A stretch of DNA of 64,000 nucleotides from positions 2,914,001 through 2,978,000 of the forward strand of contig NZ_CP119145.1 in NCBI RefSeq assembly GCF_029167625.1, read 5' to 3'. Below are positions 9,005 to 17,193 of the stretch, piece after piece; position 1 is the first letter of the stretch, and each line of letters starts with the position of its first letter. The notes beneath the pieces are model-generated. The model had not been told where the DNA came from, did not search any database, and worked only from the letters and a program-made list of their open reading frames with translations. The position numbers were made by a program, and so were the translations under genes. The DNA is from Streptomyces sp. AM 4-1-1. GTDB taxonomy: Bacteria; Actinomycetota; Actinomycetes; Streptomycetales; Streptomycetaceae.

Positions 9005-9774
9005 GCCGGCATCACGGCGGGCAGATCGCCGTCGGGTCCCTTCCTGCTGGTCCCGGCCGTGCTGCGGACGGGGGGCACGACCACGTCGGCGTCGGGCCCG
9101 GCGGCGGCTTCCTCGCCGGCCTTGCGCTGCTCGTGGAAGGCGAGGATCTGGAGTTCGATGGAGAGGTCGACCTTGCGGACGTCGACGCCGTCCGGCACCG
9201 ACAGCACGGTCGGCGCGAAGTTCAGGATGGAGGTGACGCCCGCGGCGACCAGCCGCTCGCAGACCTGCTGGGCCGCGCCGGCGGGGGTGGAGATGACGCC
9301 GATGGAGACGCCGTTCTCGCTGACGATGCGTTCCAGCTCGTCGGAGTGCTGGACGGGGATACCGGCGACGGGCGTCCCGGCCATGGCGGGGTCGGCGTCG
9401 ATGAGCGCGGCGACCCGGAAGCCGCGGGAGGCGAACCCGCCGTAGTTGGCGAGCGCGGCGCCGAGGTTACCGATGCCGACGATGACGACCGGCCAGTCCT
9501 GGGTGAGCCCGAGTTCGCGGGAGATCTGGTAGACGAGGTATTCGACGTCGTAGCCCACGCCGCGCGTCCCGTAGGACCCGAGGTAGCTGAAGTCCTTACG
9601 GAGCTTCGCCGAGTTGACCCCCGCCGCCGCGGCCAGTTCCTCGGACGAGACCGTGGGGACCGAGCGTTCGGAGAGCGCCGTCAATGCGCGTAGGTACAAC
9701 GGAAGTCGGGCGACAGTGGCCTCGGGAATTCCTCGGCTACGGGTCGCCGGTCGGTGAGTTCGGCCAGTTGCCAC
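9001..9774 (-). CDS. rex: Redox-sensing transcriptional repressor Rex
   Basis: Senses the NADH/NAD+ ratio: it binds DNA when NADH is low and releases it when NADH rises. 257 residues from the GTG at 9774, chosen because AGGAG lies 4 bases upstream and because the N-terminus (ATGRTHRPATRSRGIPEATV) matches the family; the longer frame from 9987 would run across the operator. The winged-helix domain includes RLPLYLRAL and SSEELAAAAGVNSAKLRKDFSYLG. The Rossmann domain has VGIGNLGAALANY and ends in the domain-swapped C-terminal helix. It is the first gene of the rex-hemACD operon and is expected to repress its own operon through the operator upstream. Confidence 0.97.
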   Translation of the reverse strand: MATGRTHRPATRSRGIPEATVARLPLYLRALTALSERSVPTVSSEELAAAAGVNSAKLRKDFSYLGSYGTRGVGYDVEYLVYQISRELGLTQDWPVVIVGIGNLGAALANYGGFASRGFRVAALIDADPAMAGTPVAGIPVQHSDELERIVSENGVSIGVISTPAGAAQQVCERLVAAGVTSILNFAPTVLSVPDGVDVRKVDLSIELQILAFHEQRKAGEEAAAGPDADVVVPPVRSTAGTSRKGPDGDLPAVMPA

Positions 9775-9850
9775 GGTGCTCCTGCGGGATGAGCGGGGCT
9801 CTAGGCGGCCGTATGTCCCTGGACCGCCCCGTCGGATGCAGGCTATGTCT

Positions 9851-9868
9851 TTGTGAACGCGTGCACAA
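9851..9868 (-). promoter_or_regulatory. Rex operator (ROP)
   Basis: TTGTGAACGCGTGCACAA, matching the published S. coelicolor ROP consensus (TTGTGAA-N2-TTCACAA type) at all but one position. It lies 76 bases upstream of the rex GTG, where autoregulation of rex-hemACD is expected. Confidence 0.92.
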
Positions 9869-10046
9869 AGATGGTGTCCGTTTTGTCCGGTCAAAGTGAC
9901 CGGGGTCACGCGCATTCGTCGCGCGATCCCGGAACCATGGACCGCATCAGCCCGTTGCGGGCCCGAAGGGGGCAAAGCCGCACACACTCCTCACGTCCAC
10001 GCCCCCGAGAACACCCAAAACGCCCATGATGGTAACCGGCTTTCGC

Positions 10047-10322
10047 TCAGGCACCCAGCGCCTTGCGCAACCGGACCGGATCGACCCGCCAGAACGTGTG
10101 CTGTTCCCCGTCCACGAGGACCACCGGGATCTGCTCCCAGTACATCCGGTACAGCTCCTGGTCCTGACCGATGTCCTTCTCCTCCCAGGACGCACCGGTC
10201 TCCTCACAGACCTCCCGCACCACCCGCCTCGCGTCATCGCAGAGATGACACCCGGGCTTCCCGACCAGGGTCACCTTCCGGTCCGCGGGCTTCTTCCTCG
10301 TACGACGCAACAGGGCACTCAT
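10047..10322 (-). CDS. Glutaredoxin-family protein (DUF836-like thioredoxin fold)
   Basis: 91-residue thioredoxin-fold protein with the redox pair in GKPGCHLCDDARR (CxxC) and the cis-Pro in EQIPVVLVDGEQH. It resembles the short glutaredoxin-like proteins of actinobacteria, which lack glutathione; the reductant is probably mycothiol or thioredoxin reductase. The ATG at 10322 gives the family N-terminus. A much longer minus-strand frame runs upstream through the HAD gene and is an antisense artefact. It is divergent from the HAD hydrolase gene and next to the rex operon, which fits a redox role, though that is inference. Confidence 0.85.
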   Translation of the reverse strand: MSALLRRTRKKPADRKVTLVGKPGCHLCDDARRVVREVCEETGASWEEKDIGQDQELYRMYWEQIPVVLVDGEQHTFWRVDPVRLRKALGA

Positions 10323-10457
10323 GCCCTCATTCTGCGCCCGCCCGTCACCTCCGGCGGAGACCGGACGGCCGCGGGACCGTCCGCCGTCCGTACGGAGTTC
10401 ACCCCCCGGCGGCCCGACGGTTCGGGAATGGCCGAACACAATGGCTATGCTCGCGAC

Positions 10458-11435
10458 ATGGCCGCTCTTGGATGGCTCACCCCGCGTAGGCGCTCCGCGA
10501 CAGCACGGAGCGTGCTCGCGGGCGAGGCGGCGGCGGAGGCGGCACGCAAGTCCTCGCACCCCGCCGGACCGGAGACCGAACAGGCCGGAACGGAAGACGC
10601 CGCGCACCCGGCCGGGACGGAAGAGGCACCCGACCGGGCCGCGCCCGCCTTCCCCGTCGTCGGCGACGACCGCGCCGCCGCCTTCTTCGACCTCGACAAC
10701 ACCGTGATGCAGGGCGCGGCCCTCTTCCACTTCGGCAGGGGCCTCTACAAGCGCAAGTTCTTCGAGCGCCGCGAGCTGACCCGGTTCGCCTGGCAGCAGG
10801 CGTGGTTCCGGCTGGCCGGCGTCGAGGACCCGGAACACATGCAGGACGCCCGCGACAGCGCGCTCTCCATCGTCAAGGGACACCTCGTCTCCGAGCTGAT
10901 GTCCATCGGCGAGGAGATCTACGACGAGTACATGGCCGACCGCATCTGGCCCGGCACCCGCGCCCTGGCCCAGGCCCACCTCGACGCCGGGCAGAAGGTC
11001 TGGCTGGTCACCGCGGCCCCGGTGGAGACGGCCACGATCATCGCCCGCCGCCTCGGCCTGACCGGCGCCCTCGGCACGGTCGCGGAATCGGTCGACGGCG
11101 TCTACACGGGCCGCCTGGTCGGCGAGCCCCTGCACGGCCCCGCGAAGGCCGAAGCGGTCCGCGCACTGGCCGCCGCGGAGGGCCTGGACCTCGACCGCTG
11201 CGCCGCGTACAGCGACTCGCACAACGACATCCCGATGCTCTCCCTCGTCGGCCACCCGTACGCGATCAACCCGGACGCCAAGCTCCGCCGGCACGCCCGC
11301 GCCCACGAGTGGCGGCTGCGCGACTACCGCACGGGCCGCAAGGCGGCCAAGGTAGGTATCCCGGCCGCCGCCGGGGTCGGCGCGCTCGCGGGCGGCACGG
11401 CGGCCGCCGTCGCCCTGCACCGCCGCCGGCGCTGA
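10458..11435 (+). CDS. HAD-superfamily (subfamily IB, SerB-like) hydrolase
   Basis: 325-residue phosphatase-like protein. The HAD motifs are in order: motif I FFDLDNTVMQGA (nucleophile and acid Asp), motif II VWLVTAAP, a Lys in the GPAKAEAV segment, and motif III/IV YSDSHNDIPML. This is the HAD-IB type (phosphoserine-phosphatase-like, CicA-like). A ~70-residue Ala/Glu-rich N-terminal extension precedes the domain. The last ~25 residues are a hydrophobic Ala/Gly stretch ending RRRR that could touch the membrane. I chose the ATG at 10458; an ATG at 10428 is also in frame. The substrate is unknown. It is followed by the long bldN upstream region. Confidence 0.85.
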   Translation: MAALGWLTPRRRSATARSVLAGEAAAEAARKSSHPAGPETEQAGTEDAAHPAGTEEAPDRAAPAFPVVGDDRAAAFFDLDNTVMQGAALFHFGRGLYKRKFFERRELTRFAWQQAWFRLAGVEDPEHMQDARDSALSIVKGHLVSELMSIGEEIYDEYMADRIWPGTRALAQAHLDAGQKVWLVTAAPVETATIIARRLGLTGALGTVAESVDGVYTGRLVGEPLHGPAKAEAVRALAAAEGLDLDRCAAYSDSHNDIPMLSLVGHPYAINPDAKLRRHARAHEWRLRDYRTGRKAAKVGIPAAAGVGALAGGTAAAVALHRRRR

Positions 11436-11898
11436 CCACCGCCCCACTCCCACCACCGCCCCGCGCCGGCCATCACCTCCGGCCGGACCCGCGCCGGCTC
11501 CCCCGCCCCGCCCGACGCGTCCACCCGCCCTCCGGCGGCAGTCCCGCGACCGATCACGACCGGTCACGACCGGCCACGTCGAGCCACAGCCAAACGCAAC
11601 CAATCGCGCACCTCGCCCGGTCCGCCGCTCCGGCCGGTCGGCCTCTATCAGTACGGCCACAACCCGTCACGGCGATAGGCAGAATGCGAAGGAATTCGAT
11701 CAATAACCGATCACGACGTGTCGCCTGAACCGTCACTTAGTCGCAAGAGAAGCGACGGAAGCGATGATTTGAGCAACTGGGTGTAGCAACGCCTGTACGA
11801 AGCGTTATTCTCCTCAGACGCATTCCGGAACCCGAACTCACCACGACGAGTAACGGTTCCGCACTGCACGTGATGGAAGCTCTGCCTCTGGGAGTCCC
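11436..11898 (+). other. Long bldN upstream region
   Basis: 463 bases without a supported gene. Around 11548-11577 it has a short imperfect 10-bp repeat (CACGACCGG type). The AT-richer part from ~11690 to 11870 is where the bldN promoter should lie. In S. coelicolor bldN is a BldD target and needs BldG and BldH; I could not place a BldD box here by eye. Confidence 0.45.
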
Positions 11899-12708
11899 GT
11901 GTACCCACACGTCGGGGTTGACGCCTCGGGCCTGGCTACGCTGCGCGCATCGGTCCTCGACCGCTTGCGCGGCTTCGTCCCCACCGCGTACGCCGTCCCC
12001 GCCTTCGCCACCCCTACGCCTGCCGCCGTCCCCGCTTTCGCCTCCCCTGCGCCTGCCGGCCCCTGCTACGCCCTGGCCGAACGCGGTGCGGCGGTCGGGA
12101 GACGCAGCAGCCGCGGGGCCGCAACCACCTCGACCGTCCGCCGACCCACCGCCGACAGCGACAGCGCGCGCATGATGGACCTCGTCGAGCGCGCGCAAGC
12201 CGGCGAGGCCGATGCCTTCGGCCGCCTCTACGACCAGTACAGCGACACCGTCTACCGCTACATCTACTACCGCGTCGGTTCCAAGGCGACGGCGGAGGAC
12301 CTCACCAGTGAGACCTTCCTGCGCGCCCTGCGCCGCATCTCCACCTTCACCTGGCAGGGCCGCGACTTCGGCGCCTGGCTGGTCACCATCGCCCGCAACC
12401 TCGTCGCCGACCACTTCAAGTCCAGCCGGTTCCGGCTGGAGGTCACCACCGGCGAGATGCTCGACGCGAACGAGGTCGAGCGCAGCCCCGAGGACTCCGT
12501 CCTGGAGGCCCTGTCCAACGCCGCGCTGCTCCAGGCCGTGCGCAAACTCAACCCCCAGCAGCAGGAGTGTGTGACGCTGCGCTTCCTGCAAGGACTGTCG
12601 GTCGCCGAGACCGCCCGGGTGATGGGCAAGAACGAGGGCGCGATCAAGACCCTCCAGTACCGTGCCGTCCGCACCCTGGCCCGGCTCCTGCCGGACGATG
12701 CCCGCTGA
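11899..12708 (+). CDS. bldN: ECF RNA polymerase sigma factor BldN with N-terminal pro-region
   Basis: Developmental sigma factor needed for aerial mycelium formation (chaplin and rodlin genes, bldM). 269 residues from a GTG preceded by GGGAG. Residues 1-~91 are a Pro/Ala-rich pro-sequence (with AVPAFATPTP and AVPAFASPAP in tandem), comparable to the pro-region cleaved from S. coelicolor sigma-BldN. Sigma region 2 begins at MMDLVERAQAGEADAF and includes YRVGSKATAEDLTSETFLRA and WLVTIARNLVADHF. Region 4 is QQQECVTLRFLQGLSVAETA...GAIKTLQYRAVRTL. The next gene encodes its membrane anti-sigma factor. Identification is strong because the sigma domain, pro-region and rsbN neighbour all agree. Confidence 0.96.
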   Translation: MYPHVGVDASGLATLRASVLDRLRGFVPTAYAVPAFATPTPAAVPAFASPAPAGPCYALAERGAAVGRRSSRGAATTSTVRRPTADSDSARMMDLVERAQAGEADAFGRLYDQYSDTVYRYIYYRVGSKATAEDLTSETFLRALRRISTFTWQGRDFGAWLVTIARNLVADHFKSSRFRLEVTTGEMLDANEVERSPEDSVLEALSNAALLQAVRKLNPQQQECVTLRFLQGLSVAETARVMGKNEGAIKTLQYRAVRTLARLLPDDAR

Positions 12709-12903
12709 CCGCCCCCGCCACGATCCGTCCGATCATCTTTCGTCCGTAACCCAACTGCCGCGCCACTCGTTGTGCCGGATGCAGGCCCCCTGTCGTCACA
12801 TCATGTCCGCAGCCACTCACTCGATCGGGTGGATGCGAGCAGGGTGTGCAACCTTCCGGACCGCCAGGGGAGTCGACCGTCATGACGAGAGGAGGTGCCG
12901 CCA

Positions 12904-14106
12904 GTGATCGCAAACGTATCGGCGAACCGGCGGGCGAACGCCTTCGCCCAGGCCCTGGAGGAGCAGCAGCCCCAGGGTGCGGCGGCCGTACAGCCCGAGG
13001 AACCGGCCGAAGCGGCCGACCGAGGACCGCTGTTGGCCCTGGCGAACGGCCTCGGTGAGCTGCCGAGGCCGGAGATGGATACCGAGGTCAAAGTGGTGCA
13101 GCGAGCCCAGCTCGTCGCGGCCATGGAGACCATGTTCGCCGAGGGCGGCGCGTCCACGGGCCCTACGGTGCCCGAACAGCGGAGCAAAGGCGCCCACCGG
13201 GCGTCCCCGCTGGGAAAGCTGCGCCCCCGCTCCCGCTGGTCGAAGGGGCTCGCCGCCGGCGGTCTCACGGTCGGTGTGGCCGCGGGCGCTTTCGGCGGAG
13301 TGGCCGCTGCCAGCTCCGACGCCCTGCCCGGTGATTCGCTGTACGGGCTGAAGCGCGGCATGGAGGACATCCACCTCGGTCTGGCCAACGGGGACGCCGA
13401 CCGCGGCGAGGTCTACCTCGACCAGGCGTCGACCCGGCTCAGCGAGGCCCGACGACTGATGGAGCGGGGCCGCGCGGGAGAGATGGACCACGAAGCACTC
13501 GGCGAGATCAGGCGCGCGCTCAACGGCATGATGCACGACGCCAGCGAGGGCCACCGGCTGCTGCACTCCGCCTACGAGCGGGACGGCGGCATCGGCCCGA
13601 TCCGGACCCTGGACTCCTTCACCCGCTCCCACCGCAAGAGCTGGAGCAGCCTCCGCGACCGGCTGCCCGTCCAGCTCACCGATGTCGGCGACAAGGTCAA
13701 CTCCGTCTTCGACGCCATGGACGAAGAGGTCGAACCACTCCAGGCCCTGCTGCCGCGCCCCCCGGGCGCCCCCGACCGGCACCAGCCGTCCGGCTCCTCC
13801 CGCGACGTCACCGGCGGCGCCGAGGACCGCACGACCCCTTCGGCCCCCGACACCTCGCAGGACCGCAAGGGCGGCCCCGACGCCACCACCCCGCACCCCT
13901 CGGGCAGCGGCGCCACCACCGACGGCGGCCTGCTCGGCGGCCGTACCGGTGGCAACCTCCTGGACCCACCGGAATCGGACAACACCGCCCCGTCGGCCCC
14001 CGACGGCCGCCCCACCACTCCGCCCACCCCGGACGTCACGCTGCCCCCGCTGCTCCCCGGCCTGCTCCCGGGCCTGGGCATCAACGGCGAGGACGTCAAG
14101 CCGTAG
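12904..14106 (+). CDS. rsbN: Anti-sigma factor RsbN, single-pass membrane protein
   Basis: Sequesters sigma-BldN at the membrane. 400 residues from a GTG at 12904 with GGAGGT 7 bases upstream. An N-terminal cytoplasmic domain of ~110 residues has no zinc-binding motif, as known for RsbN. One membrane segment follows (residues ~114-137, GLAAGGLTVGVAAGAFGGVAAA), then an extracytoplasmic helical DUF5667-like domain (GDSLYGLKRGMEDIHLGLA, DQASTRLSEARRLMERG) and a long Pro/Thr/Gly-rich tail ending PPLLPGLLPGLGING. It is separated from bldN by 195 bases; in S. coelicolor rsbN is read from bldN-dependent transcripts. Confidence 0.93.
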   Translation: MIANVSANRRANAFAQALEEQQPQGAAAVQPEEPAEAADRGPLLALANGLGELPRPEMDTEVKVVQRAQLVAAMETMFAEGGASTGPTVPEQRSKGAHRASPLGKLRPRSRWSKGLAAGGLTVGVAAGAFGGVAAASSDALPGDSLYGLKRGMEDIHLGLANGDADRGEVYLDQASTRLSEARRLMERGRAGEMDHEALGEIRRALNGMMHDASEGHRLLHSAYERDGGIGPIRTLDSFTRSHRKSWSSLRDRLPVQLTDVGDKVNSVFDAMDEEVEPLQALLPRPPGAPDRHQPSGSSRDVTGGAEDRTTPSAPDTSQDRKGGPDATTPHPSGSGATTDGGLLGGRTGGNLLDPPESDNTAPSAPDGRPTTPPTPDVTLPPLLPGLLPGLGINGEDVKP

Positions 14107-14163
14107 CCATACACGGCTCAGGCCGCAGACAGCCGTACACACAGCTCAAGCCACAGCCGTACG

Positions 14164-14202
14164 CAGGTGGGGCGCACTCGATTTACGAGTGCGCCCCACC
14201 TG
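14164..14202. terminator. Bidirectional terminator between rsbN and the acyltransferase gene
   Basis: Perfect 17-bp stem (arm CAGGTGGGGCGCACTCG) with a 5-base loop ATTTA between two convergent genes. Confidence 0.85.
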
Positions 14203-14254
14203 TGCGTCCCCGCCGTCCACGCGCGAGGGGACCGGGCCCCAGAAGCTGCCCGCG

Positions 14255-15292
14255 TCAGAAGAACACCGACCTGCGCTGCACCAGCAGCCGGTACAGCGTG
14301 TGCTGGATCTGCTCCCGCACCTGATCGGTCAGATTGAACATCAGCATCGGGTCCTCGGCCGCCTCCGCCGCGTACCCGTCCGTCGGGATCGGCTCACCGA
14401 ACTGGATCGTCCACTTCGTCGGCAACGGCACCGCGCCCAGCGGCCCCAGCAGCGGAAACGTCGGCGTGATCGGGAAGTACGGAATCCCCAGCACCCGCGC
14501 CAGCGTCCTGGCGTTCCCGATCATCGGATAGATCTCCTCCGCGCCCACGATCGAGCACGGCACGATCGGCACCCCCGCACGCAGCGCCGTCGAGACGAAA
14601 CCGCCCCGGCCGAACCGCTGGAGCTTGTACCGCTCGCCGAACGGCTTGCCGATGCCCTTGAACCCCTCCGGCATCACCCCGACCAGCTCGCCGCGCTGCA
14701 ACAGACGCTCCGCGTCCTCCGCGCAGGCCAGCGTGTGACCCGCCTTGCGGGCCAGCTCGTTGACGACCGGCAGCATGAAGACCAGATCGGCGGCCAGCAG
14801 CCGCAGATACCGGTCCGCCGGGTGATGGTCGTGGACGGCGACCTGGAGCATCAGCCCGTCCAGCGGCAACGTCCCGGAGTGGTTGGCCACGATCAGCGCC
14901 CCGCCTTCGGACGGGATGTTCTCGATGCCCTTCACCTCGACCCTGAAGTACTTCTCGTACAACGGCCGCAGCAACGACATCAGGACCTGGTCGGTGAGTT
15001 CCTTGTCGTACCCGAACTCGTCGACGTCGTACTCACCGGTCACCCTGCGCCGCAGGAACGCCAGCCCGCCCGCGATCCGCCGCTCCCAGACGCCGTCGCC
15101 GCCCCCCGCCGCCTCCGGTGCCTCCGCGCCCGCCGAGGTGCCCTCCGGGCCCTCCGTCGCGTCCGGGCGCCCCGGGAGCGCGCTGACGGGCGCCGTACCG
15201 ACCTCGCCCGGACCCGAACGGCGGCGCGCCGAGCGCGGGGTGCCCGACCGTGAACGGTCGTCGTCGAACGGAATGACCTTGGCATCCGTCAT
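14255..15292 (-). CDS. PlsC-like lysophospholipid acyltransferase family protein
   Basis: 345-residue predicted acyltransferase. Residues 1-~75 are an acidic, Ser/Gly-rich lead. The catalytic HX4D motif variant is NHSGTLPLDGLML, followed by the substrate-binding VMPEGFKGIGKPFGERY block and PIVPCSIVGAEE. It could acylate lysophosphatidate or other glycerolipids; the substrate is inferred from family only. The ATG overlaps the stop of the upstream epimerase gene (ATGA), so the two are translationally coupled. Confidence 0.85.
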   Translation of the reverse strand: MTDAKVIPFDDDRSRSGTPRSARRRSGPGEVGTAPVSALPGRPDATEGPEGTSAGAEAPEAAGGGDGVWERRIAGGLAFLRRRVTGEYDVDEFGYDKELTDQVLMSLLRPLYEKYFRVEVKGIENIPSEGGALIVANHSGTLPLDGLMLQVAVHDHHPADRYLRLLAADLVFMLPVVNELARKAGHTLACAEDAERLLQRGELVGVMPEGFKGIGKPFGERYKLQRFGRGGFVSTALRAGVPIVPCSIVGAEEIYPMIGNARTLARVLGIPYFPITPTFPLLGPLGAVPLPTKWTIQFGEPIPTDGYAAEAAEDPMLMFNLTDQVREQIQHTLYRLLVQRRSVFF

Positions 15293-16398
15293 CGTCGGTG
15301 CGCTCCTCTGCCTGGCGCTGTACGGGTGGTCCCTGCCGTGCCGCCGGGGCGGGGGCGGGGGCGGGGGCGGGACGCGAACGACGCCGCGGCCAGCCGGTCC
15401 ACGGCCGCGCCCGTCCGCTCCGGCGGCAGCAGCCCCGGCCCCCGGCTGCGCGCGAAGTCCCCGAAGGTCTCCGCGGTGGTGAACGCGGGGTGGAAGCCCA
15501 GGGTCTCGCGCATCTCGACGGTGGAGACCACCCTGCCATGGGTGAGCAGCCGGATCTGTTCCGGGGAGAAGTCCGTCATACCGACCGTGCGCAGCGCCTG
15601 GCCGATCCAGGTCACGGCGGGCAGCGGCACCGGCACGGTCGGCCGCCCCAGCCGTCGCGAGCACTGCGAGAGCAACAGCACGCCGTCGCCCGCGATGTTG
15701 AACGTGCCGCTGTTGAGGGTGCCGCGGCGGGGTTCGCGCGAGGCGATCGCCAGCACGTCGATGACATCGTCCTCGTGGACGAACTGGAGTCTGGGGTCGT
15801 ACCCGAAGACGGTCGGCAGGACCGGCAACGACAGGTAGTCGGCGAGCGGGGTCTCCGCGTCCGGTCCGAGGATGTTCGCGAAGCGCAGCACACAGACGGC
15901 GACGTCCGGTCTGCGGCGGGCGAAGCCCCGTACGTATCCCTCGACCTCCACCGCGTCCTTGGCGAAACCCCCGCTGGACAGGGACTTGGGCGCGGTGGCC
16001 TCGGTGAGGACCGCGGGGTCGCGGGGCGCGGAGCCGTACACGCTCGTACTGGACTTCACGACGAGCCGCCGTACGGTCGGCGACTTCTGGCAGGCGCCGA
16101 GGAGCTGCATGGTGCCGATGACGTTGGTCTCCTTGACCGTCGCCCGGCCGCCGGTGCCGAACGCCATGCCGGTGACGTTCAGATGGACCACCGTGTCCAC
16201 GGCGTGCTCGGCGAGGACCCGCGCGATGGCGGGCTGCCGGATGTCCGCCTGTACGAAGTGGGCGCCCGCCGGCGGCTGCTCGGGCGCGACCGCGTCGACG
16301 GCGATCACCCGGTCCACCTCCGGATCGCGCAGGACGCGCCGGACGAAGCGATCGCCGAGCTGCCGGGCCGCTCCTGTGACGAGCACGACCTTGCCCAA
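15289..16398 (-). CDS. NAD-dependent epimerase/dehydratase (extended SDR)
   Basis: About 369 residues. The Rossmann glycine motif VLVTGAARQLGDRFV is at the N-terminus and an LRFANILGP segment typical of sugar epimerases follows. The usual catalytic YxxxK is not obvious: the place after KSSTSVYGSA shows FAKDAVEVEGYV, so activity is uncertain. I place the start at a TTG (16398), because GGAAGG sits 8 bases upstream and the protein then begins right at the Rossmann strand; upstream codons read as low-complexity. It is coupled to the acyltransferase by a 4-base overlap, suggesting a shared envelope or lipid task. Confidence 0.8.
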   Translation of the reverse strand: MGKVVLVTGAARQLGDRFVRRVLRDPEVDRVIAVDAVAPEQPPAGAHFVQADIRQPAIARVLAEHAVDTVVHLNVTGMAFGTGGRATVKETNVIGTMQLLGACQKSPTVRRLVVKSSTSVYGSAPRDPAVLTEATAPKSLSSGGFAKDAVEVEGYVRGFARRRPDVAVCVLRFANILGPDAETPLADYLSLPVLPTVFGYDPRLQFVHEDDVIDVLAIASREPRRGTLNSGTFNIAGDGVLLLSQCSRRLGRPTVPVPLPAVTWIGQALRTVGMTDFSPEQIRLLTHGRVVSTVEMRETLGFHPAFTTAETFGDFARSRGPGLLPPERTGAAVDRLAAASFASRPRPRPRPGGTAGTTRTAPGRGAHRR

Positions 16399-16585
16399 GA
16401 TCCGCGCCTTCCGTCGGTCTCCCGCGGCGGGTGTTCTCCCCCCGGAAGAGGGTTTTCCCCTGTCCGTCACCGTAGCGGGTGGAGCGGACACCGCACCCGC
16501 CCCGTCACGCCGTTTCGCCGACCGTGCGCCGCCCACCGGCCGGCGGCGGCCCCGCGGGGCCCCGGACCACCACCCGGTGAACGTG

Positions 16586-16622
16586 CCGCAGCCCTCCCGC
16601 CGTGACGGCGGGAGGGCTGCGG
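16586..16622 (-). terminator. Terminator after the bS22 gene
   Basis: Perfect 17-bp stem (arm CCGCAGCCCTCCCGCCG), 3-base loop, 20 bases past the bS22 stop codon. Confidence 0.85.
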
Positions 16623-16641
16623 TTGCACGGACTGCGCTCGC

Positions 16642-16740
16642 TTACTTCTTGTTGCGACGCTGAATACGCGTGCGCTTGAGCAGCTTGCGGTGCTTCTTCT
16701 TGGCCATCCGCTTGCGCCGCTTCTTAATGACAGAGCCCAC
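16642..16740 (-). CDS. Small ribosomal protein bS22 (AURKAIP1/COX24-domain protein), 32 aa
   Basis: A 32-residue extremely basic protein beginning [20 protein letters not shown] and ending TRIQRRNKK. It matches the tiny actinobacterial bS22 seen in mycobacterial 30S cryo-EM structures, a relative of the mitochondrial AURKAIP1/mS38 tail; it probably binds 16S rRNA near the decoding region. GTG start at 16740 with GAGGG 6 bases upstream. It is too short for usual ORF cut-offs. Single-gene unit with its own terminator, just downstream of the excisionase-like gene. Confidence 0.92.
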   Translation of the reverse strand: MGSVIKKRRKRMAKKKHRKLLKRTRIQRRNKK

Positions 16741-16851
16741 GACTACCCTCGCTCACTTCTTCTTCACTGGTGCGGGGCGTCTGGGCCCACACGACCTACG
16801 TCGGCCTAGCCTACCCGCCACCGGGTGAGGGACGTAATCCGAGGGGAAACG

Positions 16852-17064
16852 TCAGGCCGACTCCACCCCCACAAAGGACTCGCGGAGATACTCGTGAACC
16901 GCTTGCTCCGGAACCCGGAAGGACCTGCCCACCCGGATCGCCGGCAGATGACCGCTGTGCACCAAGCGGTACACGGTCATCTTCGACACTCGCATGACCG
17001 AGGCGACTTCCGCCACGGTCAGAAACTTGACCTCGTTGAGAGGCCTCTCGCTGCCAGCAGCCAT
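16852..17064 (-). CDS. Excisionase/MerR-like helix-turn-helix protein (BdtA-like)
   Basis: 70-residue DNA-binding protein consisting almost wholly of one HTH_17 (excisionase-type) domain: FLTVAEVASVMRVSKMTVYRLVHSGHLPAIRVGRSFRVPEQAVHEYL. The ATG at 17064 has AGGTGGG two bases upstream; a longer frame to 17097 is unlikely. Position, near bldN and beside bS22, agrees with the gene I remember as bdtA, reported as a BldD target in S. coelicolor; this identification is by recall of gene order. It probably acts as a small developmental regulator. It is not BldC, whose sequence differs. Confidence 0.85.
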   Translation of the reverse strand: MAAGSERPLNEVKFLTVAEVASVMRVSKMTVYRLVHSGHLPAIRVGRSFRVPEQAVHEYLRESFVGVESA

Positions 17065-17193
17065 GACCCACCTGTACCTTCCGCACCCGACGCACACCGG
17101 CTTCCCCTCCGGTGACTCTTCGTCGTTGTGCGCTCACTCACCAGACTAGGGGCGGGTGATACGAGTGGGGAAGAGGAGGGGGTCCCCGGCCCG

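Noticed and set aside
11554-11736. A 60-codon minus-strand frame upstream of bldN.
   Set aside because: No ribosome site, low-complexity content; lies where the bldN control region is expected.
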